Source: Triplophysa rosa
Taxonomy: Eukaryota > Chordata > Actinopteri > Cypriniformes > Nemacheilidae
Direction: 5' to 3'
Length of the DNA: 64,000 nucleotides
NCBI RefSeq assembly: GCF_024868665.1
Contig: NC_079891.1
Location: 22,072,946 to 22,136,945, forward strand
Part shown: piece by piece, positions 1 through 20,800 of the stretch
Layout of the letters: the number at the start of each line of letters is the position of its first letter
How positions within the stretch are numbered: the stretch's first letter is position 1
The notes under the pieces: generated by a model
Database searches by the model: none
What the model was told of the DNA's origin: nothing
Seen by the model: the letters and a program-made list of their open reading frames with translations, nothing else
Program-made: the position numbers and the translations under genes

Positions 1-7588
<7,588 letters not shown>

Positions 7589-8423
7589 ATAAGCTCTTCT
7601 GAGTGAAATGACATTTTTCCATGCTCTACATTCAGACATCCTCAGTATTACCTGTTCAATGAAATGCTCATACAGTCTTGAGTACCGAGATGAGTATTTA
7701 CTGTTATATATTTAAATATTTGTAAGATTCAACAGCGCATTCACTGTGCACTGCAGTATAAGCCAAATAAAAAGGCTTCTTCTTTACCGAAATGTATTAA
7801 AATATTTTCCAATTTGACATACAATTATGCATTTTATCAATAATCAAGACCTATAGTTTAATTGTGGCTGTTAATGTTACAATTTATTAAGAAACTGTAA
7901 CAGTTTCAAATATTCCTATTAAGGTACAGGTAATAAATAAATTAGAGACATTTTACTATACAGTATATTGTTGTTAATATTGTCAATCTTGATTTTATTT
8001 ACTTCTATTACATGTTGACTGTATAATTGACCATGTATTTCCAAATCTAAAAATTGGAATTGTTTTGTGACAATAAAAATTATTGAAATGTTTAAAAGTA
8101 TGTCATGTCTGTATACACAAAATAAATGCTTCTTTATAACCGCCTTGTGTTTACTTTATATAGCTTTAAGGCTTAAGGTTTAACGCCTCGTGACTAAACA
8201 AAGCACCAATGTGTGAGTGTGCACACAACGCAACAAAAAGCAAGGCGTAAAAGCGTCATTTAAAAAAATGCCTCGGGCTCGATTTTTTTGTTTGACACGC
8301 TGCGTTAAAAACTGGCCGACCAATGCAATAATCAACAAGAACACATGAGCTAATACAACTAAACACATTCATTATATAATAATTCTACACAAGATTGATG
8401 TTTTAAATGGCTTTTTGTACTAT
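7589..8423. other. kank1 3'UTR and intergenic DNA, nothing else recognised
   Basis: AT-rich, several AATAAA hexamers, no ORF with family similarity. Confidence 0.5.
7765..7770 (+). promoter_or_regulatory. poly(A) signal of kank1-like gene
   Basis: AATAAA lies about 180 bp after the stop codon at 7586-7588. Further AATAAA hexamers occur near 8070 and 8120, so alternative ends are possible. Confidence 0.55.
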
Positions 8424-8431
8424 ACCTTAAT

Positions 8432-9646
8432 CAGAGGTGGGTAGAGTAGCCAAAATCTTTACTCAAGTAAAAGTACAAGTAACTAGAGAAATTGTTACTC
8501 AAGTAAAAGTAAAAGTCACTATTTTAAAAATTACTTGAGTAAAAGTAAAAAAGTATGCAATGAAAAAACTACTCAAGTAGCTAGTTACTTAGTTACTTTG
8601 TATCTGATTATATAGGCCTACTACATAAAATTAATATTAACGCCAATATTTTAATATGACATTTTAATCAATATTTTTAATTATCATAAGCAGATATCTT
8701 TGCAATATACTAGAGAGACTAAAGAATGGCAAACACAGAAGAGACAAGCATTTCTGTAAATTTCATCTAGTCCTGATGTCAATGTAGTTTACACAACTTA
8801 TTTAGAATAATAGACCATGTCAAACTAAAGCATGAACTAAACTCAGAGCATTTCCTAAGATGATCTAGAACATCTGCAGTGCTCTCTTAAATGAAATACA
8901 CATTTTTGAACAAAGCTCATGTTTTCTCGTGTTGTGTCACGTGTGTGTTGTGAAACGCTCTTACTTGTAAACAAACAGTAAACAGTGAACCACACGCCCA
9001 TCAACAAGTTTTCTTCCTTCTGTTCTTCAAATGTATATTTCTGCAAGCCCACGTCTCTGTGTCTGACAGGTAACGCGCATGTTGCTGTGTCTGACGAACA
9101 GGTCGCGCGGGTGCGCGCATATGGCCGGCATTTATCATTGCTGGCAAACAATATGACACATTTGCAGTTTTGATTGTATAGATATAGATTAATATCCACT
9201 TCATCTAACGCTCTTTGTGTTCTGCGTGTTCTTAAATTTCGCGCTACGAGGAGTGAGTAATCCTGCTTCAGATGATTCAGATCGTGCTGCGAACTGAACA
9301 AGAACTGATTCATTAGCCTATTCAAATGGTTTTGCCCATTGTTCAATTAATGCTTTCAAAAGAATCGACTCAAAAGAATCGATCACTAGGGAATGCCCGT
9401 AAAAAGAGACGACAACCTTGAAATAAACAACGCGTTTTAAAAAGCATATTTTAATATGAAGGAACGAAGGAACGTCACGCAATGTAAGTTATGTAACGAA
9501 GTAAAAGTACAGATTTTCTATTAGAAATTTACTCAAGTAAGAGTAAAAGTACACACTTTCAATTTTACTTAAAAAGTACATATTTTCCAAAATGTTACTC
9601 AAGTAAATGTAACGAAGTAAATGTAGCGCGTTACTACCCACCTCTG
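8432..9646. mobile_element. non-autonomous hAT element with perfect 8-bp TSD
   Basis: Ends are CAGAGGTGGGTAG and its exact complement CTACCCACCTCTG. An identical 8-bp target duplication, accttaat, flanks both sides (8424-8431 and 9647-9654), the hAT hallmark. Both termini carry many copies of AAGTAAAAGTA-like motifs, probably transposase-binding repeats. Interior ORFs show no transposase similarity. Confidence 0.9.
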
Positions 9647-9699
9647 ACCTTAATGTATTATTATAACTCACACATGTAAGACCTGAAAAGTAGCCTTAT

Positions 9700-10971
9700 T
9701 TAAAGCGGCAGTCCGCAAGTTTTTTGGAGTAAAAATTAGCTTAAACCAATTATTGAGCAAGTACATGAGAGAACGGTGTTTAAAACTGTGTCATTACCCT
9801 TGCTGGATTCACCACGGAACATTGTAATTCGACTTTTCCGGAGATCCTTATATGGTGTCTTTCGTCTTTGCGTCATTTCGTCACATTCGTACACAGAACG
9901 AAGAGGATCCGGCTGTTAGCCAGCGCGTATATGCTACGAGTGACAGGCGGTTTGTAGCGTGTACTCACAACTGTTGGGTAGGATTTCATACAACGTTTAG
10001 TATTATTTATGGCGGCGTTTAGTACTTTTACTGTTAAACGCCAAGCAGTGTTGACATCTGGGGATTCATCATTTGTGAAAAACAAGAAAGAACGTACTGA
10101 AGACAGTTTATATAGAAACAGGGAATGTGATCGGACTCGTGCGAAAATTAATATTGGCAGGGCATTTCAAAGGTGGCGGGAACTCCGTGATCTGAAAGGA
10201 TTGTAAAGGGATGCAGACATCGCTTTATTTCTTCTGAACAGGTAAGACAAATTTTTAATATTTCAATAGATAACACAAAAACCGTAGTGCACTTGTTGTG
10301 TTAATATAGACGGGTACAGTTTCATCGGTTGTTCTTTCTCGCTTTATGTTCATTATGATAAATGTAATGTAAGACGTATTCGCCCGGGATTAGTATTATC
10401 TGGGGACCTCGTGTGATTTAGAAATTACCTCCCCACATCTGTATTTCATTAGCACGGACAAGTGAAGCCTGTGATTTTACTCAAATTTACGGACTTATAT
10501 CCCGGATATTATGGCAAGGCTTTGCATATAGTATATAAAGTTGTATGATGTACAATGATTTATGACCGTGCCTGTCAGCATTTGAGACCCGCGTTCGGGG
10601 ATCTTCTGTCCGGTTCGCGTTACGGGAGTTTCCATGAGAAATAACAAAATGACCTAGCACCCGAAATAATATCAAAACACTTCAACACAGCCTCCATTTG
10701 CGCTATTTGTTTCTGTTTATGTTCTTATTTGTTTCGTGTTATATCGTCTGTCATGTTATCTGTGTTTATTATGCGCTACTGATGTACAGTGAAGATTCTC
10801 ACCGCTGCACTAGTGGTCACAGGCCACGACTCAAAACATCAGACTCATCCGCCCAGTTGAGCAGCGCCGAATCACAACTCACGCAAAGAAATATCTCCGC
10901 ACATCACCTGCAGTAGCAATTACAAACTGAGATGGCGACAAAGAGGTCATTCCTATGGACTGCCGCTTTAA
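9700..10971 (+). mobile_element. TTAA-ended DNA element carrying an exon-like ORF
   Basis: Terminal inverted repeats TTAAAGCGGCAGTCC and GGACTGCCGCTTTAA are exact 15-bp complements starting with TTAA, so target choice resembles piggyBac or Kolobok elements. The 1.27-kb interior holds an ORF at 10009-10206 but no full transposase. The superfamily is not resolved. Confidence 0.75.
10009..10206 (+). pseudogene. exon-like ORF inside the TTAA element, function unknown
   Basis: A 65-codon ORF, starting MAAFSTFTVKRQ and containing INIGRAFQRWRELRDLKGL, ends at a TAA. The same frame after the stop continues as RDADIALFLLN and runs to a good splice donor (gaacag|gtaaga, about 10241). This looks like the first exon of a multi-exon, element-borne protein broken by one nonsense codon. 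The GRAFQRWRELRD stretch resembles N-termini I associate with uncharacterised fish repeat-encoded proteins. I cannot name a function. Confidence 0.4.
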
Positions 10972-11107
10972 GAATATGACGTTTTCGCGTGTAACAATAG
11001 CAAATCACACTCCAAGACTCTAGGTAGCGCGACTACGTGTAAGAACGCAAGCTCCGCCCCTTCCGTCTGTGGCTGCTGTTCAGAAACTGCTGTTCAGAAT
11101 CTGTTGC

Positions 11108-11280
11108 TGTCTCGACCAATGAGATTGGAGCTTTTGTTCACGTGCCTGGAGCTGCTGAAGTTATAGTAAAACACGACTTAGTGGCGCTCAAGCAAAAAAC
11201 GGTCTTACCGAGCACACATTGACGAAGAGGAAGTGAGATTTATTTTTTCGTGTGACAAGCGAGTGTCAGAAGCATAAAGT
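11108..11280 (-). repeat. dispersed repeat, copy A (uninterrupted)
   Basis: This segment is the near reverse complement of 19720-19787 plus 20456-20575. Shared blocks include the CACGTGCCTGGAGCTGCTGAA region and GACAAGCGAGTGTCAGAA. It acts as the empty-site version of the copy at 19.7-20.6 kb. Confidence 0.75.
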
Positions 11281-11284
11281 TGCG

Positions 11285-11999
11285 CAGCACCACCTGAACT
11301 GGGAATTTCCGTTTTTCATTAAGCGCCATCTATGTCAGGGAGTGAATTTGCATGGTCACTCGGCTCATCGCCAGTGAAAATCTTTGGGTATGAACACCGA
11401 AAAACGTCTCGAAAACGTCTGGCAATAAGCGCATGCGATTATCGCCCCGTGCGTACAAGTCTTTACTCTATTTCTTTTAGTTTTTGTAGTTATATTGAAC
11501 ACACACAACAATGCTGCCATCTGGTGGTGACAAGCTAAGATTACCAGTACATGTGGAAAGACTGATACAGAGGTACATCTGATTCACCTTATATTACAAG
11601 ATGTCTTTACTGGCTAATTGTGGAATGTCTACAACACAAGGTCATACAAAAATTGAGAAAATATTATTATTTTACGGTACATTATTTTGCAGGAGATTTG
11701 CAGTAAATGTAAATAGACATTTTAGAACTTAAAAAGAGGTTTTGGCTTAAAATATGTGCACATCTCTCAGTTTAGCTATTTTAATGAGCCTTTTTAAATG
11801 CAACACACGTTTAGAATAAGAGAGATTAAAGATTATCCCACCCATAGAGGCTGCATTGACACTTTTATGCCATTGTGCCCGTTCAATGATTCCCGATGTG
11901 GTTTTCTGTGGTTTGGACTTGAGAAGAAACAATAGTGATCTGACCTTGTTGCAAACTCATTTTCCTGTAGGCTACTTCAATATATATTATATTAATTAC
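11285..11999. other. intergenic, no recognised feature
   Basis: No convincing ORF, RNA gene or terminal repeats. Confidence 0.4.
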
Positions 12000-12600
12000 T
12001 CAACTCAACTCAACTTTATTTATATAGCGCTTTTACAATTTTCATTGTTACAAAGCAGCTGTACATGAGACATATTGACTATAAGCAAAATAATTAAAGT
12101 TGTACCTGCAGAAACAAGAAAAGGTTGAAAACACAGAAGACAGACATACCCACATACAAAACACTCCACACACACAATATGCACACGTACTAACACACAT
12201 GGACATAGAGACACACACACACACACACACGGATGCGCACGCACACACACACGTACGTACACAGACAAGTACGCACACACACACACACACACACACACAC
12301 GCTCAGTGAGAGCACACATTTAGGATAAAGGATAAAGGAGAGAGAAGCACAGGTCAAATATAACAGACTATAAATTCCTATATGCAATATTAATTAAGTA
12401 AAACTTTAAAATTCTAAAGCAGCCCCCCCGGTCAGGCAGATAGTGCAAAAACAGTATGCAAACGGTGGCGAAGGAACCCAAAACTCTAATCGAGAAAAAA
12501 AACCTCAGGAGAACCCAGGCCCAACCAGGGGATTCCAGTTCCCCTCTGGCAAAAGCTGCTGCCTCTGCACAAGCTCCAGAGATCTTGCACAACAAGGCTA
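12000..12600. repeat. dispersed fish repeat (TTTATTTATATAGCGC type) with internal (CA)n
   Basis: Starts with a CTCAACTCAACT run then ACTTTATTTATATAGCGC and ACAAAGCAGCTGTACATGA, and ends around an AGAACCCAGGCCCAACCAGGGG block. I recognise this arrangement as a common dispersed repeat of fish genomes but cannot assign its class. A (CA)n microsatellite sits inside. Confidence 0.6.
12200..12302. repeat. (CA)n microsatellite, interrupted
   Basis: Runs of ACAC separated by GGATGCGCACG and GTACGTAC interruptions. The ORFs across it are low-complexity artefacts. Confidence 0.9.
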
Positions 12601-14145
12601 AATAAAATAAATAAACTTAATAATAAAATAAATTATAGTTTAAGATTATCATTAATAATCTAATAGCAATTACTGTATGTATACATTTGTATTGTTACCT
12701 AAACTCCTGACAGACATTATTGCAGTCTGCTGCTTGAAAACAATCAATTTAAGCACAAGACATTTTGAGGTTGAGTCATGTCTGGAACAAAAGATTTTTT
12801 CACGAGATGAAAAAATACAGGCTATACATTAATGTATAGAGGTATAAAGAGAAATAATAGACAGCATCTGCCATACTATTGGATCCTATTTTCATCACAT
12901 CTTAAAACTACTTTGCTTCTTTGTTCACGTGAGTTCAGCATCTTTTTGACCTTTAGCTTTTCATTATGTAGTTCAAAGGTTCACCGTGTTCGGTAATGTT
13001 CTCCTGAATGTGTCTGGACGAGAATGTGTGTGTCTGTGTTTTGTGATGGAATGCTATAGCATTACAGCTCGGTGCGATCTGCAGCCAGTAAAAACGTGGT
13101 GTTGCCATAGTAACTGCCTGAGATGTTTTACAAAAATGCCCTTGTCGACCTGATAGCAAAACATGCATACAAAATGTAACATTATGACAGCGTGTAATCG
13201 TAACTCGGTTTACATGTGCTAACAATCCGCTCTTTTACAGCCAAATGATAACTGCTGCTTTGCAGAGTCTGGTGACAATCTAATAAGATTTTTTAAAGAT
13301 GAATAGTTGATCGATGAAAAGATGTCTTGTCTTTTCTAATGAAGCTGTTGCCATGGCAAATGTAAGCTCAAATGAAACAGAATCTTTAAACAGACACAGC
13401 AGTCATATTTCATTCATGAAGATGATCATGTTAAAGATTAAAAGCATGAATATGACTCATCACAGGGATGTCTGGTGACCTTTTAACCTCAGAGAAACTA
13501 GTATCGCCTTCATTAAACTAAAACATGCATAATGAATGCACATCAATTCGTAAATGCTGAAAAGAACACACTATGACATTATAAAGAGTGGAGATTTTTT
13601 TACTTGCATACCAAAATAACAAAAATAACAACCGATTTCTTTAGTGAAGATCAGTTTGTCAGTCGTATATCAAACTCTGTTTGGACTAATTCAATTATCT
13701 CCTGCTTATTACTTGTTTAGTTCCTTAGTGAAAAACACTGGAGTGAATGAGAATGCATCACTGATAAGGTGTCGTTTGGATAAATACCTCATTACCGAAC
13801 ATTTTCACTTCAGTAACGGTTTAACACAGCATTTTAAAGTAAGTATGTGTCTCCGGTCTGCCATCAACCGATTGTGTTTGACCAAGAATAGTAATTACGC
13901 TATTAGGATACCTCAGAGCTCTTGCAAATGATAATTAAGCATATGTCTGGAGCTACATGTGAATTCAGTGCGGAGCACTTTAAAAGTTAGTCATCTCATT
14001 CTCAATGGAAAACAGAAAGCTGTTGTGTTTTGTTGTGGCTATTGGGTAATATTTATAGCCCTAATGATTTCACTTGAATCCATTCGTTCATGTTTGTAAA
14101 GCTCCCAGACGCTGATACAAACATGCCATTACCCAATTTATGTGC
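12601..14145. other. intergenic, no recognised feature
   Basis: AT-rich; no supported exon, RNA gene or transposon end. Confidence 0.4.
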
Positions 14146-14146
14146 C

Positions 14147-14149
<3 letters not shown>

Positions 14150-14180
<31 letters not shown>
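14150..14180. repeat. (TG)n microsatellite
   Basis: Uninterrupted TG dinucleotide run. Confidence 0.9.
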
Positions 14181-14183
<3 letters not shown>

Positions 14184-14308
14184 CACACCATTAACCACCT
14201 TGGAATCATCTCAAGATAGTAAAGCTTACAAAAACCATCTGCATAGGCACAAAAAATGTAGCCCAGTTGTTTAACAGAGGGGCGTTTAAAAAGACTGAAG
14301 GAGACCAT

Positions 14309-14309
<1 letters not shown>

Positions 14310-14342
<33 letters not shown>

Positions 14343-14870
14343 AAAAAAGGAAAAAGAAACCAGATTGCGACAGTCGATATTAAAACATGCAGTGAGCGAG
14401 AGAGAAAGAGAGAGAGAGACTGTGTGTGAGGCAGAGAGGAAAGCGAGCTGCAGGCCTTTCCACAGGGACAAACTAGCAGAAAGGCATCTCACAGTTAATT
14501 CTTTCTCTTTGCTTTCTCTCTCTCTCCCTCTCTCAACATCCTTACGCCAATTGATTTGTGTATGAAAAGCCGGGCGCTTTTCGCCCCCCTTTTGGGCTGT
14601 GCGTTTTGAGTGATCAGCTGATGAAGAGACTGGCTGCGCGCTGCAATGCTGGTTTGCTAATTCTCTTTCCTCCAGACTGGAGCCAGCCTAGAGACCACAG
14701 TCAGGTAAATCGCCCTCTTCCTTTCTCTCTCTTCCTACTCTCTCTCTCTCTCTCTCTCCATCTCGCGTGCTCTCTCTCTCCTGCTAGAGCACGCAATCAC
14801 ACCAGACTTCAGCACATGGTCACACAGACAGACAGGGAGAGAGAGGGAGAGAGCGAGGGAATGTTTGTGA
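14310..14870. repeat. GA/CT-rich tracts around candidate smarca2-like first exon
   Basis: Several GAGAGA runs (14310-14340, 14396-14420, 14837-14855) and CTCTCT runs (14515-14535, 14735-14780) surround the candidate first coding exon at 14621-14704. GAGA-rich promoters are common in vertebrates; a promoter role here is inference. Confidence 0.55.
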
Positions 14871-17800
14871 GCGTGTGTGTGTGTAAGTGTGAACTGTGTC
14901 TGGTAAAAGGAAACATTGGCCAGACATATCGGTTGTGTGGATTGTGATGCTGGAGGGAATAGTGCACTGAACACAGGCTTTTTAGACTCGTGTATCGTTA
15001 AAAGGGGCTGTTCCTATGTCTTGCATGTTAGGAAGAATTGCACCGGGGATAGACTTTGTGTTTTGAGGACAAACATTCTGCATGTTTTTGTCTGCTTCAG
15101 ATTTCTGTGTGTAAGTGTATGTGTGCGCATTCCATTATTATGCCGCTTATTATTAGGCCTCTTTCCTTCCACATGTTCCCCTGGGGTACACGTGAATAAA
15201 TGCTTTCCGTGTGTTTCTCTGCGCCTGCTCTTTCATTTCTCTTATGTCTCTCTATCGCTCGCTCTGTGTATTTCTTGAAATCCTTGTATTCGGGTGGCTA
15301 TTCTCATTTCATGGCATTGTTTTGTCTAATTTGTGCCTTGGTGTTTGTGCATATGAGTGTGCGAGTGTTCTGTGTGTTTTTGCGTGTTGGCTGGCGTTGC
15401 CTGCATAGCAGCATACTCAAAATTCATATTTTCATCCGACTCATGTGCTCACTCTGCCAGCAGTGGTTGCGGCAGGCGTATCTCTGCATTTTAATTGCTT
15501 TTGTGTGAAACACAGTCTCGCACAGGCAACACACACATACACATACAGTATATCCTTTCCCTGGTTATTTTTGCATTTACTTAGGATCTTGTACATGGGA
15601 GCAAGACGCTCACATGCTGATAAGAGGCGGTGTCACGTCTCTGTGTTATTGGAACATGTTCAGTCAGTGATTTGTCTGGGGGGGTGTAAGCTCAGCCACT
15701 CATCACTGTTTTGTTATGTCAAGCTTATTGGCAAGAAATCAGAGTCACCATAAATCTCACTGTAATTCATAACTGTTTTACAAGCTGGCTTAATCGTACG
15801 AATTCCATCTGCTTTCATGCCAGTTTAAGGTTCAAGCTTTATCAATACACCCACAAACAATAAATACTGTATAAATATAAAAAAATATGTAATATATATA
15901 TATATATATACCAATCAAATGTTAATTACATTAAGGGGTGGGGATTCATTATTGTTTTTTTAACATTCAGATGTTTTGTACGATTCACAATTTTATACAT
16001 ATTAGCCGTCTCATAAAAACGTTATGCATTCCTGTGAGATCAGGCTGATCATATACCGACTTTGTGGCATTGTGAAGTGTGTGTAGTTTCATATATTAAA
16101 CATAAGTGAAGTGAAGGGAGCTGTACGTATTTGATTGTTTTTTTTTATCAATCTATTTATTGTTTTCACATGAACAATTTACAGAATCAAGTAAATATAC
16201 ATATAAACAAGTATTTGATAGGTTTGAAGGTTTAAGGCAGCTCGCCCGGTTAAGACATTTAGCCAAGATAAGACTTTGATCCCTGATGATGATCAGCATC
16301 AATTTGCATCTGGAGGTTTGTCAGAATAAAAGACCAGACAGTTCAACTGCTTTGTAGTTTAAGGCTGACTGTCTTAAAACCCATCTCTTCAGTGAATACT
16401 TGACTTTCTCTCAACAGGTATTGGTCTGGCTTTTGTTGAAACTAGTAACTTTGTATTAGCACCTATTGTATTATTGCTCCTGTATGACATATCGCGTATT
16501 GTTCCCTGAACTCTCTGTAAGTCGCTTTGGATAAAAGCGTCTGCTAAATGTAAATGTTTTGATCCCTGTTTAAAATATAAAATCATTTCCAGACTTGCTG
16601 TCTTTCACCATGGTCCAACCAGTAGGTGATACGAGGTTCATGTAATGTGACAGTGAGAAAGCGATCAGAAATAGATTTTTATTTACAGTCTGTGATTTCC
16701 GATTAATGAATGACAGTGATTGTTGACAACATGATGACATGTCTGGAGACTCATCACTCAACGGATCTTAATGTTACTGTGAGCGATTTCATTGTTATAT
16801 GTGGTTTGTTTCTGCATGTAAACACGGTTACACTAAAAATGTGTATGGAACAATTAATCTCTTTCAGATTGTCAGCGTTTCGAGTGAGGCATTGATAATC
16901 AATCATCTTGTTTATTATATGATTTATATACTGAGGCATACAAATGCTGTTTCTTTCTGCTGCAGAACAAAATGTTTAGCAGTAAATTGATTCCCTGCCT
17001 TATTTTTACCAGCAATACATCTTATTTCTGATCAGAAGTGCCGCGGCCAGTTATGTAACTTACCAACAACATGAAACCGGCAGAAGAAACTTGAGTAGTA
17101 CAGCAATCTGCTGACCAGGCTTTTGTTTTTGCGAATCAGCCAAATGTTAAGTAATACGACATCTTGGAGTGTTGGGTAGCTCCGCCCACAATAAAATGTC
17201 ATTGGTCAAATATTAAGTAGACTTATTTGTGTCACTGTTGGGTAGGGTGTAAAGTAAAAAAAAGTTGGAAATTTTAAGCATCGTTTGATGTGGATATTGT
17301 GGAAAGTTTTTATATGCTGTTAATCATTTTAAAATACACGTCCCTTATTGTGCAATAATTGAGGAGTTCAACTAAAATATTTCCTATTCATTAGACGTCA
17401 AATTCTGTATAAGTTCCAGTTAATTTTTCAATGTCATTCTTTTGTCACATTCATTACCACTCCTTACAGTTTTCATGGATTATATTTTCTCCTCAGTCTC
17501 AGGCTATCCAAAACGGGCTGACTGAGGTTATGGAGGAGGAAAGCAACTTGAAGAAGCGAAAAAGTGATAATCAAGTCAACCAGGTTTCTGAGACTGGTCA
17601 GGAGGTGGTGGAGAAGGTCAAAAAGCGACGGGGTCGTCCACCCGCTGAGAAGCTGCCCCCCAACCCTCCCAAACTCACAAAACAAATGAACACCATCGTG
17701 GATATGGTCATTAATTACAAGGACACGTCAGTACTCCAATATACACACACACATATAGGCCCTGTGAACCCAATATTATTTATAAAAAAAAGTACTAAGC

Positions 17801-20800
17801 AACAGATTTTTATATCATACTTTTTGTAATGTCTTAGATACTAGCACAGTCAAAAGAATCTGTGAAAAGATGGCTTTTTATTAATACACCCCTGTTGTAC
17901 AGGTTGGGCCGTCAAATCAGTAAAGGTTTCGTCCAGCTACCTTCAAGGAAAGAGGTGCCAGAGTATTACGAGCTCATCCGGAAGCCAGTGGACTTTAGGA
18001 GGATCAGGGTGAATTTGTGAACATTTCATGTCATTACAGTACCTCCACCATATTAATTATAATATCATTTCTGTCTACCAACATGTCTGCAGCATTTGTC
18101 AACCCAGGAACCTGGCTTTCCTCCAAACTTCCTCTTTTCATTTCTCATCTCCTCACTACACTTTGCACCTGACCGATCTTCACTTCATTCTTATCTTTAC
18201 GCTTACTGACAGTCCCTTTCACCTCAGAAATTCAGATCCACGCATTTTACTCTTGTCCAACAGATTGTATGTTCTTGCTGGTTCTGTTTGAGAGTGATAT
18301 AGAGGTGTCAGAGGTTTTAGATATGTTATCAAAAAATTAAAATGATTGTGTCTTTATTGTGAAATCTTCGTTTTTCTTTGTGGTAATCTTATTTATTTTC
18401 GTTCATCCTTTTGACTGAACTCTGGATTGTGTTTTTGCAGGAGAGGGTCCGTAATCACAAATACAGGTGCATTGCAGACCTGGAAAAGGATATTATGCTG
18501 ATGTGTCACAATGCTCAGACGTTTAATCTGGAAGGATCTCAGGTGCGCCTCGCAAATATATTCACAGAAGCTTTAAAAATACTAGGTGGAAACATTTTAG
18601 TTTTAAAATGCATTTACAGTGCCTTGCAACAGTATTCATACTAAATTTTGGTTTTTTTTGATATTACAGAAAATAACATCAACATTGACTTTCATTTAAA
18701 TGATCTTCATTTCCCTAGATTCCCAGATTCATGACCTGAAAACTGATTTATCTTTCAAGCACAGGCCGATTGTAATGCACCAGACAATTCTTCTTCATCT
18801 CTGTCAAGTCAGAGCCTGTACCATATATGGTTTAATATTTATGCAAATAGCTTAGAAGTCAAATGTCTAACATAAAAAACATTATTTTAATGATGCATTA
18901 ACATAATTATGAGTTTCTGTGCTTTCATCACAAAGAACAAAAGTTGTAACTCACTGACATGAGCAAATTAAGTCTGAATATTTTTGCAAGGCAAAAGGGT
19001 AACAGATTCTAGCAGGTGAATTGTGAAGAGAATGTTAAGTGCTTCATTTGTGTCGTAGATATTTGATGACTCCATTGTTTTGAAGTCTGTTTTTGAAAGC
19101 GCAAGACAGCGGCTAGTTAAAGTCAGCGAGGAAAACGATGATGCTGTTGGAGGCAGTGAAGCGGATGGTGGCAATCATTTAAATCTAGAATGTAAGCAAA
19201 AAACGCATGCAGATAAAAAATATTTTTTATTTTTCAACTAGAGAGGAAATGCTGATAAAAATTGTGTTTTTTAGTGATGAAATGGAAGACTAAGAATAGA
19301 TCATGTCTTATAGCGGTAGCACAAAAGTCATGCATTGTAAAAAAACGTAATTAAAAAAAAAATTCTGTTACATTTTAAAGATTGTCAACGTATAATGTCA
19401 AAAAACGTTAATTCGTTTTTTTACATTTATTTCATGTATTTTTTTTATACAGAAAAGACCGCAAATTTACAAGAAAAATGGGGTACGCATGTAATTTTAC
19501 AGGGAAAAACAGTTATTTTACAGTTTATTTCTGGCGACCCAGCTGCCGGAAATTTTTTTTACATTGTGGGTTTGAACCCAGGACATGCACTAATTTAAAG
19601 ACTAGGGCTGGGACAATACATCGTGCAATTCTTATGCTCAGTTTGTCAATGAATTATGGTTAAATGCCACCACATCTTAAAGCCAGAGGGTGCTCTCGCG
19701 CAGAAACCAAATAAGTAGCATTTTATGCGTTCTGACACTCGCTTGTCACACATAAGATGACTTAATCTTGGTTCCTCTTCGTCAATGGCTGTGTCCCAAT
19801 TCGGGGGCTGCGTTCTTTGAAGGCTGCATTTTAAGACCAATTGCGTCAGCAGCGCGACTGAAGGCTGGTAAGGCTGTCCCGATTCAAAGGTTGCTTCAAA
19901 TGCAGCCCCAAAATGCGACCTTATTTCCGTGGGTTTTTAAAGATAGAACGAATGTATCCTTTACAGCCTCGGCTATCCCGAGATTCATTGCGCGACTGTA
20001 ACGGCTTGAAATTTTTAAATAATCATTCAAAACTTTAGTTAAATAAAAGTATGTAATTCACAAAAACGGTCCATTTCAGTGTTTTAATATTATATATGAT
20101 GTTGTTCATTAACATTATTGGTGCATTATTGTGTTTTAAATTTGTAAGATTGGTTAATTTAATATACTGTTGGGCTGTTTTAATCTACATAAACGTGTCA
20201 TATTCTCTAAAATAAAATATCATTTTTCTGGCTCCGTATTTGTTGAAAAAAAGTCAGAAACGTCTCTGCTGTGTCCTGCTGCTGTTGCCACGCAACATGA
20301 GCAGCAGGTGTCGCAATTAGGAAATCCTCCGCAAGGCTGGACCGTCTCATTTCAGTTCGGTTCTTGGACTTTTGAGGCTGCGTGCTTTGAAAAACAAGTC
20401 CTTGTTTTTAAGTCCGCAACCTAAGAAGGTTGTAACCCCCGAATTGGGACACAGCTAATGTGTGCTCGGCAATACCGTTTTGTGCTTGAGCGCCAACAAG
20501 TCATGTTTTACTGTAACTTCAGCAGCTCCAGGCACGTGAACAAAAGCGCCAATCTCATTGGAAGGCCGGTTTTTAACGCGCCACGTTGTTTCTTCTTTAA
20601 AAGAGACCTACAAAACAAACCTTTATGAAAACATTAATATGTTTGAATAAGTTTAAGACTTGGCAATACTCGTTACCTCTAACAAACATTTGCTCCTACA
20701 TCAGCCATAATCTCTGAGGACTGCGTCGCCAGGCCGATCATTCACTGGCCTCTGCCCAGTTAAGCCGAGACACTGTCCAGTTTTAGAATAATAATATTGC

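Noticed and set aside
12020..12387. Cys/Val- or His/Thr-rich ORFs
   Set aside because: Translations of a (CA)n microsatellite.
14735..14974. Ser/Leu- and Arg/Glu-rich ORFs around 14.3-15.0 kb
   Set aside because: Translations of (GA)n/(CT)n tracts.
17431..17829. Contiguous 132-codon ORF
   Set aside because: Only 17503-17726 is exon; the rest reads through splice sites into introns.
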